Source: Acholoe squamosa
Lineage: Eukaryota; Annelida; Polychaeta; Phyllodocida; Polynoidae
DNA: 64,000 nt
NCBI GenBank assembly: GCA_949317995.1
Contig: OX439046.1
Span: 60,057,774 to 60,121,773 of the forward strand
Direction of reading: 5' to 3'
The notes beneath the pieces were generated by a model. It did not search any database. It was not told where the DNA came from and saw nothing but the letters and a program-made list of their open reading frames with translations. The translations under genes were made by a program, and so were the position numbers. Shown piece after piece: positions 1 to 10,664 of this stretch. The number at the start of each line of letters is the position of its first letter. Position 1 is the stretch's first letter.

Positions 1-1504
1 CATGGACCCATCCATTAATGACCTTTCCTCTACTTATTATTTAAGCTCTTAGTGTCAATATCTGCTGAATCTCAAAAAGTGTTTACTAATTTACTCAATA
101 AATTTGACCTTTGACCTTAAAATGACCTTGACCTTGATCAAAGTCAGGCAGTAGGTCATTGGAATCACCCATTAATGACCTTTCCTCTACTTTTTATTTC
201 AAGTTCCTAGTGTCAATACCTGCAGAGAAACAGTGATTTAAGTGTTCTAGGCAATCCTGACCACAACTACCATGATCACAAAATTTGAATCCTGATTAAA
301 CTCTTAAATATGGGCTATTATGACAGAATATTGGGGTCATTTTGTGACCTTTGGGCGGTCATAAATAATGTCACTTCAAATTAACATAAAGACTTCATTC
401 AAAAAGCAAATCCACTTATTTTCTTGAGAGCTATCCAATTGTATACAAATAAACTACATAGTTATATCATAGTACAAAGTCTTGAAAGCTAGGTAAGTGC
501 CTACCCTGGTGGTATCTCAGCAAATGCCAAAGCCAAGGTGCTTCCATTGAGGCTATTTCAAATAGAATTCCCCCATAAATGTTAAAATAATTTTTCATCT
601 GATCTAGGGGCCTACCTATCATAAGCATACCGGGCATCTTAAAATCGATAGATCATCAGGATACACCCCCCTCCCCGAACTCTATGATATCAAATTCCAT
701 CAGCTACCGATGAATATTCGTAAAAAAGAGTGGATTCAAGGCCATTTCCGTGATCAAATAGGAAACAGTGTCCCCCGGAAGTCCAAAGTGGCCACCACCT
801 CTCAGACCAGCCCCCTTTTTCACGAAGCCAAACCGGCCTACAAAAACACCCGACAACAAATCGCCGAAACTACAGGAAATAACAATCCTAGTGCTAAAAT
901 ACGAACCCTGTGCCATTGTCAATGACGACTGCTGGTAACCGTCCAGTCATTTTGGGCCCTTTCCGTCCGTTTTACAACAAATTCAGATGAAGTTTTGGCG
1001 TTGTCCCCTTCCTCAGTTCTCCATGTGAAAATCTACGATGGCGGCTCTGTGACCTGAGGGGAATTCAATAGGCGGCACGCCCAGCCATCGGCGCGCGCCC
1101 GGACCTGAACGTGATCGCACTCCAGCTAGAGAGGAGGTGCGCCTGTGGCGCCCGCTGCGTGGCTGGCGTGCGGCTAATGAATACCGTGCCGGTTTACCTT
1201 GTTCCTGAAAGCAGGTAGCGGAACTGATCTGTAATCTCTAAAAACATATATATATATATATTTCCATAATTTATACATTTTTTATATTTAAAATAAGAAT
1301 ATTACATGCCAAAATTAGTATATGTACTTCATTGCAGTTGTAAAGGCACGCATTCGTGATGTCTTGTGTTGTCCGAATTGTGGTAAAAAGTTGTGACATT
1401 TGTCCACAGGAGGCCGCGTCGGACGCTGGCTACGCATAGTGCTGCCGTCTTGCGTCGTGACGTTACCGCCACACCAATTAAAGAAGCAAGAAATGTACAC
1501 CAGT
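1..1504. other. Intergenic DNA, no gene supported
   Basis: No credible coding region. Bases 1-230 carry an imperfect direct duplication around the phrase CATTAATGACCTTTCCTCTA (near 15 and 171) with TGACCTTTGACC-type low-complexity sequence between. Bases 1060-1200 are clearly more GC- and CpG-rich than the surroundings, which could mark an old promoter or exon, but I see no supporting ORF or splice sites. A short TA microsatellite lies near 1247-1262. Small ORFs on both strands around 704-925 overlap each other and are not supported. Confidence 0.6.
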
Positions 1505-1608
1505 AGTATCTAAGACGGTCTCCTATAAATCACACCTTTTGAATTGAAGATTTCAATTTAAAGTTTGATTTCAAAAGGTGTGATTTATAGGAGACCGCCT
1601 TAGAAATA
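1505..1608. mobile_element. Palindromic 104-bp MITE, copy 1
   Basis: A near-perfect hairpin: the left arm starts AGTATCTAAGACGGTCTCC and is mirrored by GGAGACCGCCTTAG at the right end, with arms of about 38 bp and an AT-rich centre. A second copy of the same length is at 8113-8216. It is too short to encode anything, so it is a non-autonomous (MITE-like) element. The mobilising transposase family cannot be told from the sequence. Confidence 0.85.
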
Positions 1609-2164
1609 GAACTTATACTAAGCTACTTTAGGTTTTAAATAAAAGAGGTCAAGTGGTAACCATGTCACAAGTCTTGTTCTTTTTCCGCTGAGCTTTTGGT
1701 GCAGAGGAATGAACTGATTAGCGAATGTGCTTTGGAGTGAGGAGGAGAGAGGATTATACTCGTCAGTAATGATCGACGGTTTTTAAGGTTTTAGTTAGTC
1801 AGTAATGATCGACGTTTTATTAAGGTTTTAGTAATTCTTCCGGGTTAAGCCAGGCATCCGGGTTAAGCCGGGTATAGCAACATTCATTCTGGTGTAAACC
1901 ACTCCATATCCAACCTGTTCACGTAGGTGCTAAGGTCTGATACATTACTGAAACTTGTTAACAGCATCCTAATGGTTTAAAATAAATCATTTTAAATTTT
2001 AGTTCCCTAAAGCCTACCTAGTTCTTGTGTAAACCAACCCATGTTATCCAAACTGTTGACGTAGGTGCTGAGGTGTAGGACAGTTGTTTTTGGTAGTATG
2101 GTATAATCAAAGTTATTGTACACAAGGAATGTAATTGGTAACTCATTTTCTAAATGACAAAGCT
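1609..2164. other. Intergenic spacer, no gene seen
   Basis: AT-rich DNA between the first MITE and the retrotransposon. It contains short duplicated phrases (GTCAGTAATGATCGACG near 1763 and 1798; CCGGGTTAAGCC near 1848 and 1859; a degenerate repeat of 'gtaaaccaacccatgttatcca' type near 1890 and 2030). No ORF or RNA gene is supported. Confidence 0.5.
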
Positions 2165-2346
2165 AAATATGACTACTATATGTACAAAAGGAACGGAGTA
2201 GATATAGGGGTATATTTCCCCACTAGATGGACCTCCCCACCACCTGGGTCAGGTGGTACTGTGCTGCCACACCAGATGGCACTGCACTGAGACTGAACAA
2301 AGGAACTGAGTCATGGACTCCATGGACATTTGGTCATAAAATTTTT
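2165..2346 (+). repeat. Split direct repeat A1
   Basis: 182 bp, matched at 7687-7868 (A2); both start AAATATGACTACTATATG and diverge after AAAATTTTT. It is the left end of the retrotransposon and probably carries its promoter. Confidence 0.9.
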
Positions 2347-3020
2347 GGTCAAAGCAACTTAGTCATGGACTCCATGGACATTTGCTCATCCAAAGTGGCT
2401 TGGAAATAAGTTGAGGATGCCTGTTGTGCACTAGAGTTCACTTCTATACCTCCTGGAACACTGCTGGGAGGGACTTTCATTGCACTCAAGCTAGACCCAG
2501 CACCCGCGGTGGTCGAAAGAACCGACCGGGAGCTACCGGGTACCGCGTGGGCACCAAAAGACTATTTTGATGGGTTTTTTGTAAATGAAGATTATTCATA
2601 CCTGTGACAAGTTGTTGAGGGCCTGTAGGGGCCTGTTGGAGGCCAGTTTGGCCTGTATTCATCGTTCTAGATGCCGTAGAGCCGTGAACCGGCTATTGTC
2701 AACATTTGGTGCGTTCGGGCCCCTGCCTACTACCTCAGTCACTAACTGTTTTATTGTCAGAACCCACGGCCTCTTCTGCCCTTCTCCATAGCTTGTAAGC
2801 TTGTAATTGGGCATCTCCTGCTCAATTTGCCCTCAGTGTGTGCTTGTTCCCTCAACCCTGGCACCAGATTGCCAGATACCCAAAAAATTTTTGAGGTATG
2901 TTACTGGGGTTTGGGTAGTCGAACGCTCTATGGTGCGTTCGGGCCCCTGCAACCTCAGTCACTAACTGTTTATTGTCAGGACCTGCGAACTCTTCTTCAG
3001 CTAATTCCACCACCGTCGAT

Positions 3021-4580
3021 ATGACTAATTGTGTCGCTTGTAGTACCCCGTATCATGGGAATTCCTCTAAATGTCCACATTGTGGTGTGGTGAACCCAGG
3101 GAAAGCGGGAGATACGTCCCATAATATATCGGATTCATCCAACCGTGACCCTACCGGGCAGGAGGACCAAGCCACCGGGGGTGAGAGCTCTCCGCCCAGC
3201 CCGCAGGACGGGCAGGACGTGCAGGACGATAATTCTGACGATTATTTGGGAGAGAATGGGGACTTGCTGAGGCAAATTGCTGCAGAACGCTCACGTAAAA
3301 AGGAGATTGTTCGTTTATCTAAGCGCAGAGAATTAGAATTAGAGTTAGCTAGTATCCGTTCAGAAAATAATAGGACATTGCGTGAATTGGAACATGGTGA
3401 GCGGGCTTGGCGAGGCGCCATTTCGGCGCTTGATAAACCCACATTTATTGGCCAATCAGAGGCCGACGTCAATATTCCGGACAAGTCAACTTCCCGGTAT
3501 AATCAACCGCACACCCAGGGAAATCAACCGCACAGCCAAGCTACTATTCCCCAGTCCCGAGTTGATTTAGACAGTGAATACCATGAATTTCTGTTATGGA
3601 AAGAGTGGAAGCAGGGCAGATTGTCATCTAATTCAGCTGTGGGTCAGTCTGTTGGTGTTAAAGTTGAGCCCCCAGGTAGACAACCGACTGGCAGTGTTGA
3701 GGGAGCTGCACCCTGGGGGGATGGCCTGGCCCAACACCCACAGTTGTTCTATCAGGATGGTAGTCCCTACATTCCACAGCAATCTAACTCTCCTGTTCGA
3801 CATCCTCAACAACACGGTGTCTTTGTACAACAACAACAACCAGCATGGGTAGGAGCTGGTAGGCCTATGCAGTCAGCTGATGGTAGGCCCCTGTATCCAC
3901 CTGCCCCCTTGGTTAATGCTCAGCCATCTGTTTCTTCAATGTACAGTGCACCGGTCCCATCCTTGAAGCAACAGCAACAGTCTAGGCAACAGCAACAGCC
4001 TCAGCAGCAAGTCCCACCTGTGGTTGTTTATGCTTCAAAGGACACCAAGAGTAAGTTTACTACTTTTGATATTGAGCAGCACATGCCTCAGAGTAAACAC
4101 AAAAATCCATCACTAGGAGATGTGATCTCGGCTAGTATGGGCCTTCTCAACAGTATGATGGAACGCGGCCACCCATGTAAAAATTATGGGATGCATGTAA
4201 AATTCCTCACGGACAAGAGGGATATTTACAAGGAAGATGCTCTCATTACCTATGATTTTGCCATGCGAGAACGTGGCGATGCTTTCGGTGAATTCACCTT
4301 TTGCTATTTTGATCATAACATGTTCGCCCAGCATGTGGGCCTAGAAAACCTGGATAAGGGTTATTTGGAGAAGTTGTTAGGTATCCAGCTGTCCTCCTCT
4401 CAGAATTCAGGTAGCTCTCCCGGTACTAGTAAGAAAAAGAAAAAGAAAAAGAGATTTCTTTCTTGCAATGCCTATAATGGAGATGGTTGTAAAGCTAAAG
4501 AATGTAACTACCCACATGTTTGTCAATTGTGTCAGGGATCACATACAAAATCTAAATGTCCCAACAAATCTAATGATTGA
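3021..4580 (+). CDS. gag: Gag-like protein of the SDR retrotransposon
   Basis: About 519 residues from the first ATG (3021); the frame is open 48 bases further upstream but without an ATG. Near the N-terminus are two CxxC pairs (CVAC, CPHC), a possible zinc knuckle. The middle is charged, then rich in Gln and Pro (runs of glutamine near residues 270-330). Near the C-terminus a lysine run is followed by a Cys/His cluster (CNAYNGDGCKAKEC, then CQLCQGSHTKSKC) of the kind seen in DIRS-type Gag proteins, expected to bind RNA. The frame ends in TGA at 4578-4580. The next in-frame codons are open directly into the reverse transcriptase, so Gag may also be made as a Gag-Pol readthrough product. Confidence 0.85.
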   Translation: MTNCVACSTPYHGNSSKCPHCGVVNPGKAGDTSHNISDSSNRDPTGQEDQATGGESSPPSPQDGQDVQDDNSDDYLGENGDLLRQIAAERSRKKEIVRLSKRRELELELASIRSENNRTLRELEHGERAWRGAISALDKPTFIGQSEADVNIPDKSTSRYNQPHTQGNQPHSQATIPQSRVDLDSEYHEFLLWKEWKQGRLSSNSAVGQSVGVKVEPPGRQPTGSVEGAAPWGDGLAQHPQLFYQDGSPYIPQQSNSPVRHPQQHGVFVQQQQPAWVGAGRPMQSADGRPLYPPAPLVNAQPSVSSMYSAPVPSLKQQQQSRQQQQPQQQVPPVVVYASKDTKSKFTTFDIEQHMPQSKHKNPSLGDVISASMGLLNSMMERGHPCKNYGMHVKFLTDKRDIYKEDALITYDFAMRERGDAFGEFTFCYFDHNMFAQHVGLENLDKGYLEKLLGIQLSSSQNSGSSPGTSKKKKKKKRFLSCNAYNGDGCKAKECNYPHVCQLCQGSHTKSKCPNKSND

Positions 4581-6734
4581 AACACAGATGCTCCTGGTGG
4601 GAATTTTCCCTCTCGGGAGCCTAACATTGGCTCGGTAATTCATGAATTACCAGGTGAATGTGTTTTTGTGTCTGACCTTCCCGATGCCCCAGACATTCCA
4701 GTCACTCATATTGATGATGTTATAGATTCCGGTTCAAATTGTGTCGATACCGATTGTGTCAACTATGTATGGAATTCTGCTGGTCAATGTAGTGAATTAT
4801 TTGGTAATTTGGACAACCTGGGTAGCCTTGGGATCACCCCTGTTACTGTCAACCCGCGCACTGACGGAGGTGCTCGGGTGGAAGTGACTTTAGGCGGTGA
4901 CAACAGATGGGAAAATTTACCAGAATCTGTCAGACTCAGTACGGATAAGGAAACTTTAACTAAATTCTCAAAGAGGTTTAATGTTGATGTTCCTATTTGT
5001 TGTGTAGATGTAGCCCCTGGCATTCTCGTACCTGTGTTCAACGAATGTAGCGATAAAACCTGTCATTGTGTTTATGTGCTAGAATCTGTCGTTACACAAG
5101 TTAAACCTTGCGCCTTTGCTTGTAAGTTACTGGAATTCGGTGACCTGGCAACTGGAAGTGACTGGTATGTCCTGACTGGTATTTACCGAGGATTTAGGAT
5201 TGTTGATCATGACTGCCCATCTATGTATAATTGTATTAATTATGCTTCTCTCACAAACAGTGCCTTTTGTTCAGAAATGACTGAACGTGTAATTAGTGAG
5301 CTTTCTGAGGGAAAAGTCAGGAGAGTGGATTCTCGACCTAAATGCGTTCATGCTATGGGTGGCGTTCTGAAATCCGACAACACCTTGCGCCCTATCACTG
5401 ACTGCTCTATGCCTGAGCATATCAATATCAACTGTTATATGGAAGATTCATGTGAAAAATTCCATTATCATTCTGTAGATGATGTTGTGTCGGACTTGAA
5501 TCAATTCGATTTCTGCGCAGTGACTGACATCGCCGATGCTTATCGTTCTATTAATGTATTGCCTGCCCATCGTGACTTTCAGGGGTTTGCCTGGGATGTG
5601 GGCAATGGCAGTGAATTCTTCCAAGATATGTCATTATGCTTCGGGTTGCGCTGTGCTCCCTTCATCTTCACCCAAGTTTCCGACTTCATAGTGAAGTGTG
5701 GGGCCAGCGGCAGTTATCCACGCTGTACCAACTATTTAGATGATTACCTCGTTATAGGGAATTCAGAGTCTTCTTGCCAGGAAGCTCAGAGCCAATTGTG
5801 TGCAATGTTGAATGGCCTGGGTTTCAAGGTAAAAATGAACAAGCTGGTCCCCCCGTCTCAAGTTACTAAGTTCCTTGGGATTGTTATTGACTCAGTGAAC
5901 TTGACCTTGTCAATCGATAATGAAAGACTTGATCGTATGAAAGCGGAGGTCAATTACTTCAGGGGCCGTAAATCATGTACTAGGAAACGCTTGGAGAAAT
6001 TAGCTGGTCTCCTGGGCCATTGTTCGACTGTCGTTAAAGGCGGCCGCACCTTCTCCCGTCGTGTGTATAATGAGCTTCGAGACCTTCCACCCGGCATTCA
6101 CTGCTTCAATTTGTCTGAAAGTTTATTATTAGACTTGGAGTGGTGGTACCAATTTGTAACTTGGTTCAATGGCAAGGCCCGCATGATAAGAACTGATACC
6201 CCGTCCCATACTGTGTATACAGATTCTTCAAAATATGGTTTCGGCGGTCACATCGAAGACGACTTCTTCTATGGTTGTTGGTACAGGGATGACAAGTGTT
6301 GTGGCCATCATGAAAATCCCCCGCAGGATGAGTCGTACTGTGATCATATTAACATTGAAGAAATGTGGCCTGTTGTAGTATCTGTGCATCGCTGGGGCAA
6401 CGAGTGGAAAGATAGCTTTGTAGCTGTGTATACAGATAACACTCAGGTACAGGGCATGATAAATTCTGGCAGGAGTACAAGCCCCCATGCCATGCCTTGG
6501 TTGCGGGAATTATTTTGGTGCTGCGCCTTATACAACATTCATCTAAGAGCCTTCAGAATCAGCTCTGAAGATAACATATTAGCTGACGCCTTGTCTCGTC
6601 TGAATAATGCCGACCATGTAATTATTTGTGGCTATACTATTGACACCTTCATCGATTGTTGTTACAGAGCGGGAGGCACTGCGACGCAGTTGGGAGGTTC
6701 TGAGATCGAATTGCTGGTCTGCCACCACTTATAG
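4581..6734 (+). CDS. pol: Reverse transcriptase-RNase H polyprotein of the SDR retrotransposon
   Basis: Open in the same frame as gag, starting right after gag's TGA; it has no usable ATG for several hundred codons, so expression probably needs readthrough of that TGA. RT motifs in order are LRPITDCSMP, FCAVTDIADAYRS (first catalytic Asp), CFGLRCAPFIFTQ and NYLDDYLVIG (catalytic YxDD-type box). RNase H follows with VYTDSSKYGFGG, INIEEMWPVV, VAVYTDNTQVQG and a final DNILADALSR, giving the D-E-D-D set. No aspartic protease or integrase motif is visible, consistent with DIRS-type elements. Its 3' end overlaps the recombinase frame by 107 bases. Confidence 0.92.
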   Translation, partial: NTDAPGGNFPSREPNIGSVIHELPGECVFVSDLPDAPDIPVTHIDDVIDSGSNCVDTDCVNYVWNSAGQCSELFGNLDNLGSLGITPVTVNPRTDGGARVEVTLGGDNRWENLPESVRLSTDKETLTKFSKRFNVDVPICCVDVAPGILVPVFNECSDKTCHCVYVLESVVTQVKPCAFACKLLEFGDLATGSDWYVLTGIYRGFRIVDHDCPSMYNCINYASLTNSAFCSEMTERVISELSEGKVRRVDSRPKCVHAMGGVLKSDNTLRPITDCSMPEHININCYMEDSCEKFHYHSVDDVVSDLNQFDFCAVTDIADAYRSINVLPAHRDFQGFAWDVGNGSEFFQDMSLCFGLRCAPFIFTQVSDFIVKCGASGSYPRCTNYLDDYLVIGNSESSCQEAQSQLCAMLNGLGFKVKMNKLVPPSQVTKFLGIVIDSVNLTLSIDNERLDRMKAEVNYFRGRKSCTRKRLEKLAGLLGHCSTVVKGGRTFSRRVYNELRDLPPGIHCFNLSESLLLDLEWWYQFVTWFNGKARMIRTDTPSHTVYTDSSKYGFGGHIEDDFFYGCWYRDDKCCGHHENPPQDESYCDHINIEEMWPVVVSVHRWGNEWKDSFVAVYTDNTQVQGMINSGRSTSPHAMPWLRELFWCCALYNIHLRAFRISSEDNILADALSRLNNADHVIICGYTIDTFIDCCYRAGGTATQLGGSEIELLVCHHL

Positions 6735-7584
6735 GACAAGGAAATCCCAATGGAAACAATATGAGGACTTCTGTGAGGAATATGATCTGTGTTATTTACC
6801 AGCCTCAATAGAAACCGTCTGTCTATATATAACTTATCTTGTTAGTCGCGTGGCTTATAACACCATTGAGAACTACATCTCGGGCCTATGGGCTCTGCAT
6901 GACTTTATGGGCTACCCTCATCCCACAAGAGCATGTTTCCTTATCAAATCTACCTTTGATGGTGCGAAACGATTGTTGGGCTCAGCATCTAAGCCAGCCG
7001 AACCCCTGACAGCCTCTGACTTATTACGTATAAAGGCTGTCCTGAACTTATCTAAGGCTAAAGACAGGAAATTCTGGGCCGCGCTATTGTTGTCCTTCCG
7101 TTGCTTGTTGCGCGTTGGGCACATCACAAATTCGATACATTCCCTCTTAGTGAGTGATGTGAAATTCTGGGATGGTGGACTTGACTTATGTATTCGCAGC
7201 TCGAAGACGGTTCAATTCCGTCAATATAAACAAATTATTCCTGTTATTGCATCACCTGGCAGTAATCTCTGCCCTGTACAGCTGCTGAAGGATTATATTC
7301 TGGAGTCTGGGCTAGAACCCAATGACCAACTATTTTCATGGACTTATAATGTTTATTCATACAAACTCAAGGACTCTTGTCGGATCGCCAAGCTGGAAGG
7401 GGATTTCACTACCCACAGTGTGCGTCGGGGTGCCGCCATGTTTTTGGCAGATTTTATGCACCTTCACGACGTTAAAAGCTATGGCAACTGGAGATCCTGG
7501 GCGGTTCTGATTTATTTATCAGATTCTTACCGCTCGCGACGTGTTAAAGACTTACGTGTGGCTCATGAATTGAGCAGGTATTAA
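6628..7584 (+). CDS. Tyrosine recombinase of the SDR retrotransposon
   Basis: About 318 residues open in the +1 frame relative to pol, overlapping it by 107 bases; there is no early ATG, so the exact N-terminus is unknown and a frameshift or re-initiation is likely. The N-terminal part looks like a SAM-like core-binding domain (WKQYEDFCEEYDL and onward). The catalytic part shows the first Arg in SFRCLLRVGHI, the HxxR box in HSVRRGAAMFL, and a distal Tyr near the end (IYLSDSYRSRR). It would integrate the circular element DNA by strand exchange at short homology, without a retroviral integrase. Confidence 0.88.
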   Translation: MAILLTPSSIVVTEREALRRSWEVLRSNCWSATTYRTRKSQWKQYEDFCEEYDLCYLPASIETVCLYITYLVSRVAYNTIENYISGLWALHDFMGYPHPTRACFLIKSTFDGAKRLLGSASKPAEPLTASDLLRIKAVLNLSKAKDRKFWAALLLSFRCLLRVGHITNSIHSLLVSDVKFWDGGLDLCIRSSKTVQFRQYKQIIPVIASPGSNLCPVQLLKDYILESGLEPNDQLFSWTYNVYSYKLKDSCRIAKLEGDFTTHSVRRGAAMFLADFMHLHDVKSYGNWRSWAVLIYLSDSYRSRRVKDLRVAHELSRY

Positions 7585-7613
7585 CTGGGCAAAGTGTTTT
7601 TGTATGCCGTGTG

Positions 7614-7692
7614 CCGCCCCAATTGTCAGCGATTGTCAGCGACTTGGGCAAAGTGTATATATGTTGTCGTGTCCATCCATACAAGGAAATAT
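7614..7692 (+). repeat. Split direct repeat B1
   Basis: 79 bp starting CCGCCCCAATTGTCAGCG, matched at 7913-7991 (B2). It overlaps A2 by six bases (AAATAT). It contains a short internal duplication (ATTGTCAGCG twice). Confidence 0.9.
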
Positions 7693-7868
7693 GACTACTA
7701 TATGTACAAAAGGAACGGAGTAGATATAGGGGTATATTTCCCCACTAGATGGACCTCCCCACCACCTGGGTCAGGTGGTACTGTGCTGCCACACCAGATG
7801 GCACTGCACTGAGACTGAACAAAGGAACTGAGTCATGGACTCCATGGACATTTGGTCATAAAATTTTT
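7687..7868 (+). repeat. Split direct repeat A2
   Basis: 182-bp copy of A1 located downstream of the recombinase gene; the B1-A2 overlap is the circle-junction equivalent of the element. Confidence 0.9.
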
Positions 7869-7912
7869 CTTTTTGTTTCTGACGTTGTCTGTTAGGTTTA
7901 AAGTTTAATAAA

Positions 7913-7991
7913 CCGCCCCAATTGTCAGCGATTGTCAGCGACTTGGGCAAAGTGTATATATGTTGTCGTGTCCATCCATACAAGGAAATAT
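7913..7991 (+). repeat. Split direct repeat B2 (right end of element)
   Basis: 79-bp copy of B1, preceded by a 44-bp spacer after A2 and ending in AAATAT, the same six bases with which the element begins. Confidence 0.9.
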
Positions 7992-8112
7992 AGCAATATA
8001 ACATTGTTGATTACTATTCGAGATCTTAATTAAACATAGTAAATCAAATTTAAGATTTTTGTCTTTTCTCATAATATTTTATTAGTATAACAAAATTAAA
8101 ACGTTAAGCTCT

Positions 8113-8216
8113 AGTATCCAAGACGGTCTCCTATAAATCACACCTTTTGAATTCAAAATTTTTATTCAAACTTTGAATCCAAAAGGTGTGATTTATAGGA
8201 GACCGTCTTAGATACT
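8113..8216. mobile_element. Palindromic 104-bp MITE, copy 2
   Basis: Same hairpin as at 1505-1608 (outer arms AGTATCCAAGACGGTCTCC and GGAGACCGTCTTAGATACT). The two copies differ mainly in the AT-rich centre. They lie on either side of the SDR retrotransposon, probably as independent insertions. Confidence 0.85.
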
Positions 8217-8331
8217 ACTTACACCAGGCGGCCTGGTGAAATGAAAGATGGTAAGATGAAAAATTATTTATGGGGGATTTCATACATCGCTTTGGCTTAC
8301 CTGCATCAGAAATACTTTAGATAGCAGTGGA

Positions 8332-8922
8332 TTGGGGTATGTATTTAATGAGGACCCTGAGTATGTTAGCCCCCCTCGTAGAAAAACTATTTATAGAAGA
8401 AGGATATTAGATATTGAGGAGCAGGAATGGAGATGCAGAGTCAACGAATCAGGACACTGTCATCTCTACAGTCTTTTCGATAAAAACCTCTGCTATGAGA
8501 AGTACCTGTCTATCTTAACAAAGAAGGAGGCCACAGACTTATGTAGATTTAGATGTGGCAACCATCGGTTACCTATAGTGGCAGGGAGGTATAATAACAT
8601 TGAAAGGGGGGATAGAAAGTGTACTCTGTGTGAAAAGGGAGACATAGGGGACGAGATGCATTACCTATTTTCATGCTCAGCTTTTACTAAAGAGCGAGTT
8701 TCTTATATCAACAAATCCTATGCAAATTGCCCAGACCTGTCCACTCGGGCCAAAATCTTTAATAGCAATAACAAACTAACCTTGACTAACCTATCCAAAT
8801 TCTGCATAATAATCATGGATAGCTTTAAATTATGCAGAAGTAATGGTGCTAATAGAAGGACAGGTAATAAGAGAAAACCCAAGAGCACAGAAAAAAAAAT
8901 AAAAAAAATAAATAATAAATAA
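8332..8922 (+). pseudogene. C-terminal fragment of a LINE reverse transcriptase protein
   Basis: Open frame of about 196 codons without a convincing own start. It shows the C-terminal region of non-LTR retrotransposon ORF2: a conserved stretch with RFRCGNHRLPI, then a zinc-knuckle-like CTLCEKGDIGDEMHYLFSC, a pattern common in jockey/CR1-like LINEs of marine invertebrates. It ends in a lysine/asparagine-rich tail and a (TAAA)n tract at about 8900-8935, likely the LINE 3' end. The RT core is missing, so this is a 5'-truncated copy. The following DNA to 9178 holds nothing I can assign. Confidence 0.75.
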
Positions 8923-9178
8923 ATAAATAAAAAGATTACTGGAAATGTTCCTGGTGCTACAAAGTAAAGGGTATATGTAGACTAGATATGAAAGGGTAAC
9001 AATAAATGTCAGATTATGGGTGCTATAAGATTATTCTGACCAGGTGCTAAACCCTGCCTTTACTATAGTTTGAACTACCCCAATATCTGTAGTTATTATT
9101 TATATGTAACCTATCCATGCTTGTGTGAGCTACGCAATGACTGAACTCTTTATGTTGTCAATTAGCTGCTGATTGTCA

Positions 9179-10597
9179 TCACAACACATTGAATATTGAG
9201 CCAATACCATTAACTAGTCTATCATATCTACTATTCATAGATGTGGTTTGTTTTTTATAAGTGTTAGTAACTAGTCTATTCACCATATTTACTTTATCTA
9301 ATACACCTATAACACCTAGGTACTTATAACTTGGTACAACTTGTAATAATTGGTCGTTAAGTTTGATGTTCACAGTTAGAGTATTCAATCTCCTTGTACT
9401 AGAGGAGAAAAGCATAATTTTTGTTTTAGAGGCATTTATAGATAGTTTATTTTGAATACACCAGGTTTCGTAAGCCTCTAGATCATTCTGTAGATGTGAT
9501 TTTGCATGATCAAAAATGTTTTGAGAGGAGTAAATAACAGTATCATCAGCATATAGTCTTACTTCGCAATTTTTCACACATTTTGTAACATCATTGACAT
9601 AGATTAAGAAAAGTAAAGGACCTAAAATCGAGCCCTGGGGTACGCCACAGGACACTTTAGCTCGGTCAGATAATATTCCATTAGCCATGGTAGTTTGATA
9701 TCTGTTTTCTAAGTAATTTTTAAACCAGTGATAAGTATTCGATCGGATACCATAGTGATGTATTTTGGTTAATAAAACTGAGTGGTCTACAGTGTTGAAA
9801 GCTTTCTTGAGGTCTATAAAAGCAGCTACTGTTGATTTACCCACATTTAGATTTCTTTTAATATCATCAGTAAATTTTGCCAATGTATCAATAGTACTAA
9901 AGCCGGATCTGAACCCACCTTGCTTTGGTGTTAATATGTTTTCTTTTATTAGAAATCCATAAACTCGGTTATGTACAATTTTTTCAATTAATTTACCTGG
10001 TAAAGGAAGTAGTGAAATTGGTCTATAGTTATTTACTAATTTCTGGTCTCCCGGTATAGGCGTGACCTTTGATATCTTCCATGAGTTTGGGATACAATTT
10101 TGTGCAAAAGACAGATTAAAAATTTTGACTAATTTAGAGGGAGCATGCTTGAAAACTGTTTTTAAAATAGTTGAAGAAATATTTTCAAAGGCCGAGGATT
10201 TAATGGTGTTTATATCATGTACCAGTTTTACTACTTCTTGTATATTAGTTTCAATTTTATCGATTTGATTCCTCACACATTCATCATAAGGTTTCCATGG
10301 TATAAATAAATTTTTGGCAAGCAAGGGACCAATATTGACGAAGTACTGATTAATAAAGTCAGAAACTTTTTCCTCTTCAATCGAGTTATTATTATTCATA
10401 TGGCAATATTTATCCAGGATCTTCCTTATAGCTGATTCCATATGAGACCAAGCACAGTTAACATCATTGGTATTGTTAAACTCAGTCCAATCATAAGCAT
10501 CAAATTCCCTCAGTAGTGTATTATTATCTAGTTTAGAGTATGACCTACCGGTAATATAAATCTTTTCATTTTTAATTTTCCATTTCTTTCTTACCAA
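9179..10597 (-). pseudogene. LINE reverse transcriptase fragment
   Basis: About 472 codons open on the minus strand. RT motifs visible: NNYRPISLLPLPGKLIEKIV, AFIDLKKAFNTVDHSVL, GVPQGSILGPLLFLIYVND and VRLYADDTVIYSS (catalytic YADD), then YKYLGV. The thumb and C-terminal domains are missing or replaced. The upstream endonuclease is in another frame, so the fragment cannot make a complete ORF2 protein. Confidence 0.85.
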
Positions 10598-10664
10598 GAA
10601 AACCGGTAGATGATCAGTTATTGAATTGTTACAAACACCAGTGTAGATATAGTTCCTTCTTAGG

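Larger units (their letters stand above)
2165..7991 (+). mobile_element. Complete DIRS-superfamily retrotransposon with split direct repeats (PAT/Ngaro-type)
   Basis: The layout is A1 (2165-2346), gag, RT-RNase H, tyrosine recombinase, B1 (7614-7692), A2 (7687-7868), B2 (7913-7991). A1 and A2 are 182 bp each and appear identical; B1 and B2 are 79 bp each and appear identical. The element starts and ends with AAATAT, so joining its ends into a circle recreates the B1-A2 junction, as expected for recombinase-mediated integration of a circular intermediate. There is no integrase and no LTR. All three coding regions are open, which suggests a recent, possibly active copy. The leader (2347-3020) contains an internal direct repeat (2708-2761 and 2932-2980, starting GGTGCGTTCGGGCCCCTGC). 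A VIPER-like or other SDR clade is possible; a phylogeny of the RT would decide. Confidence 0.92.

Noticed and set aside
704-925. Overlapping ORFs on both strands
   Set aside because: They are mutually antisense, short, without motifs, and lie in repeat-rich intergenic DNA.
2973-3020. Gag start at 2973
   Set aside because: The codon there is TTG; the first ATG is at 3021.
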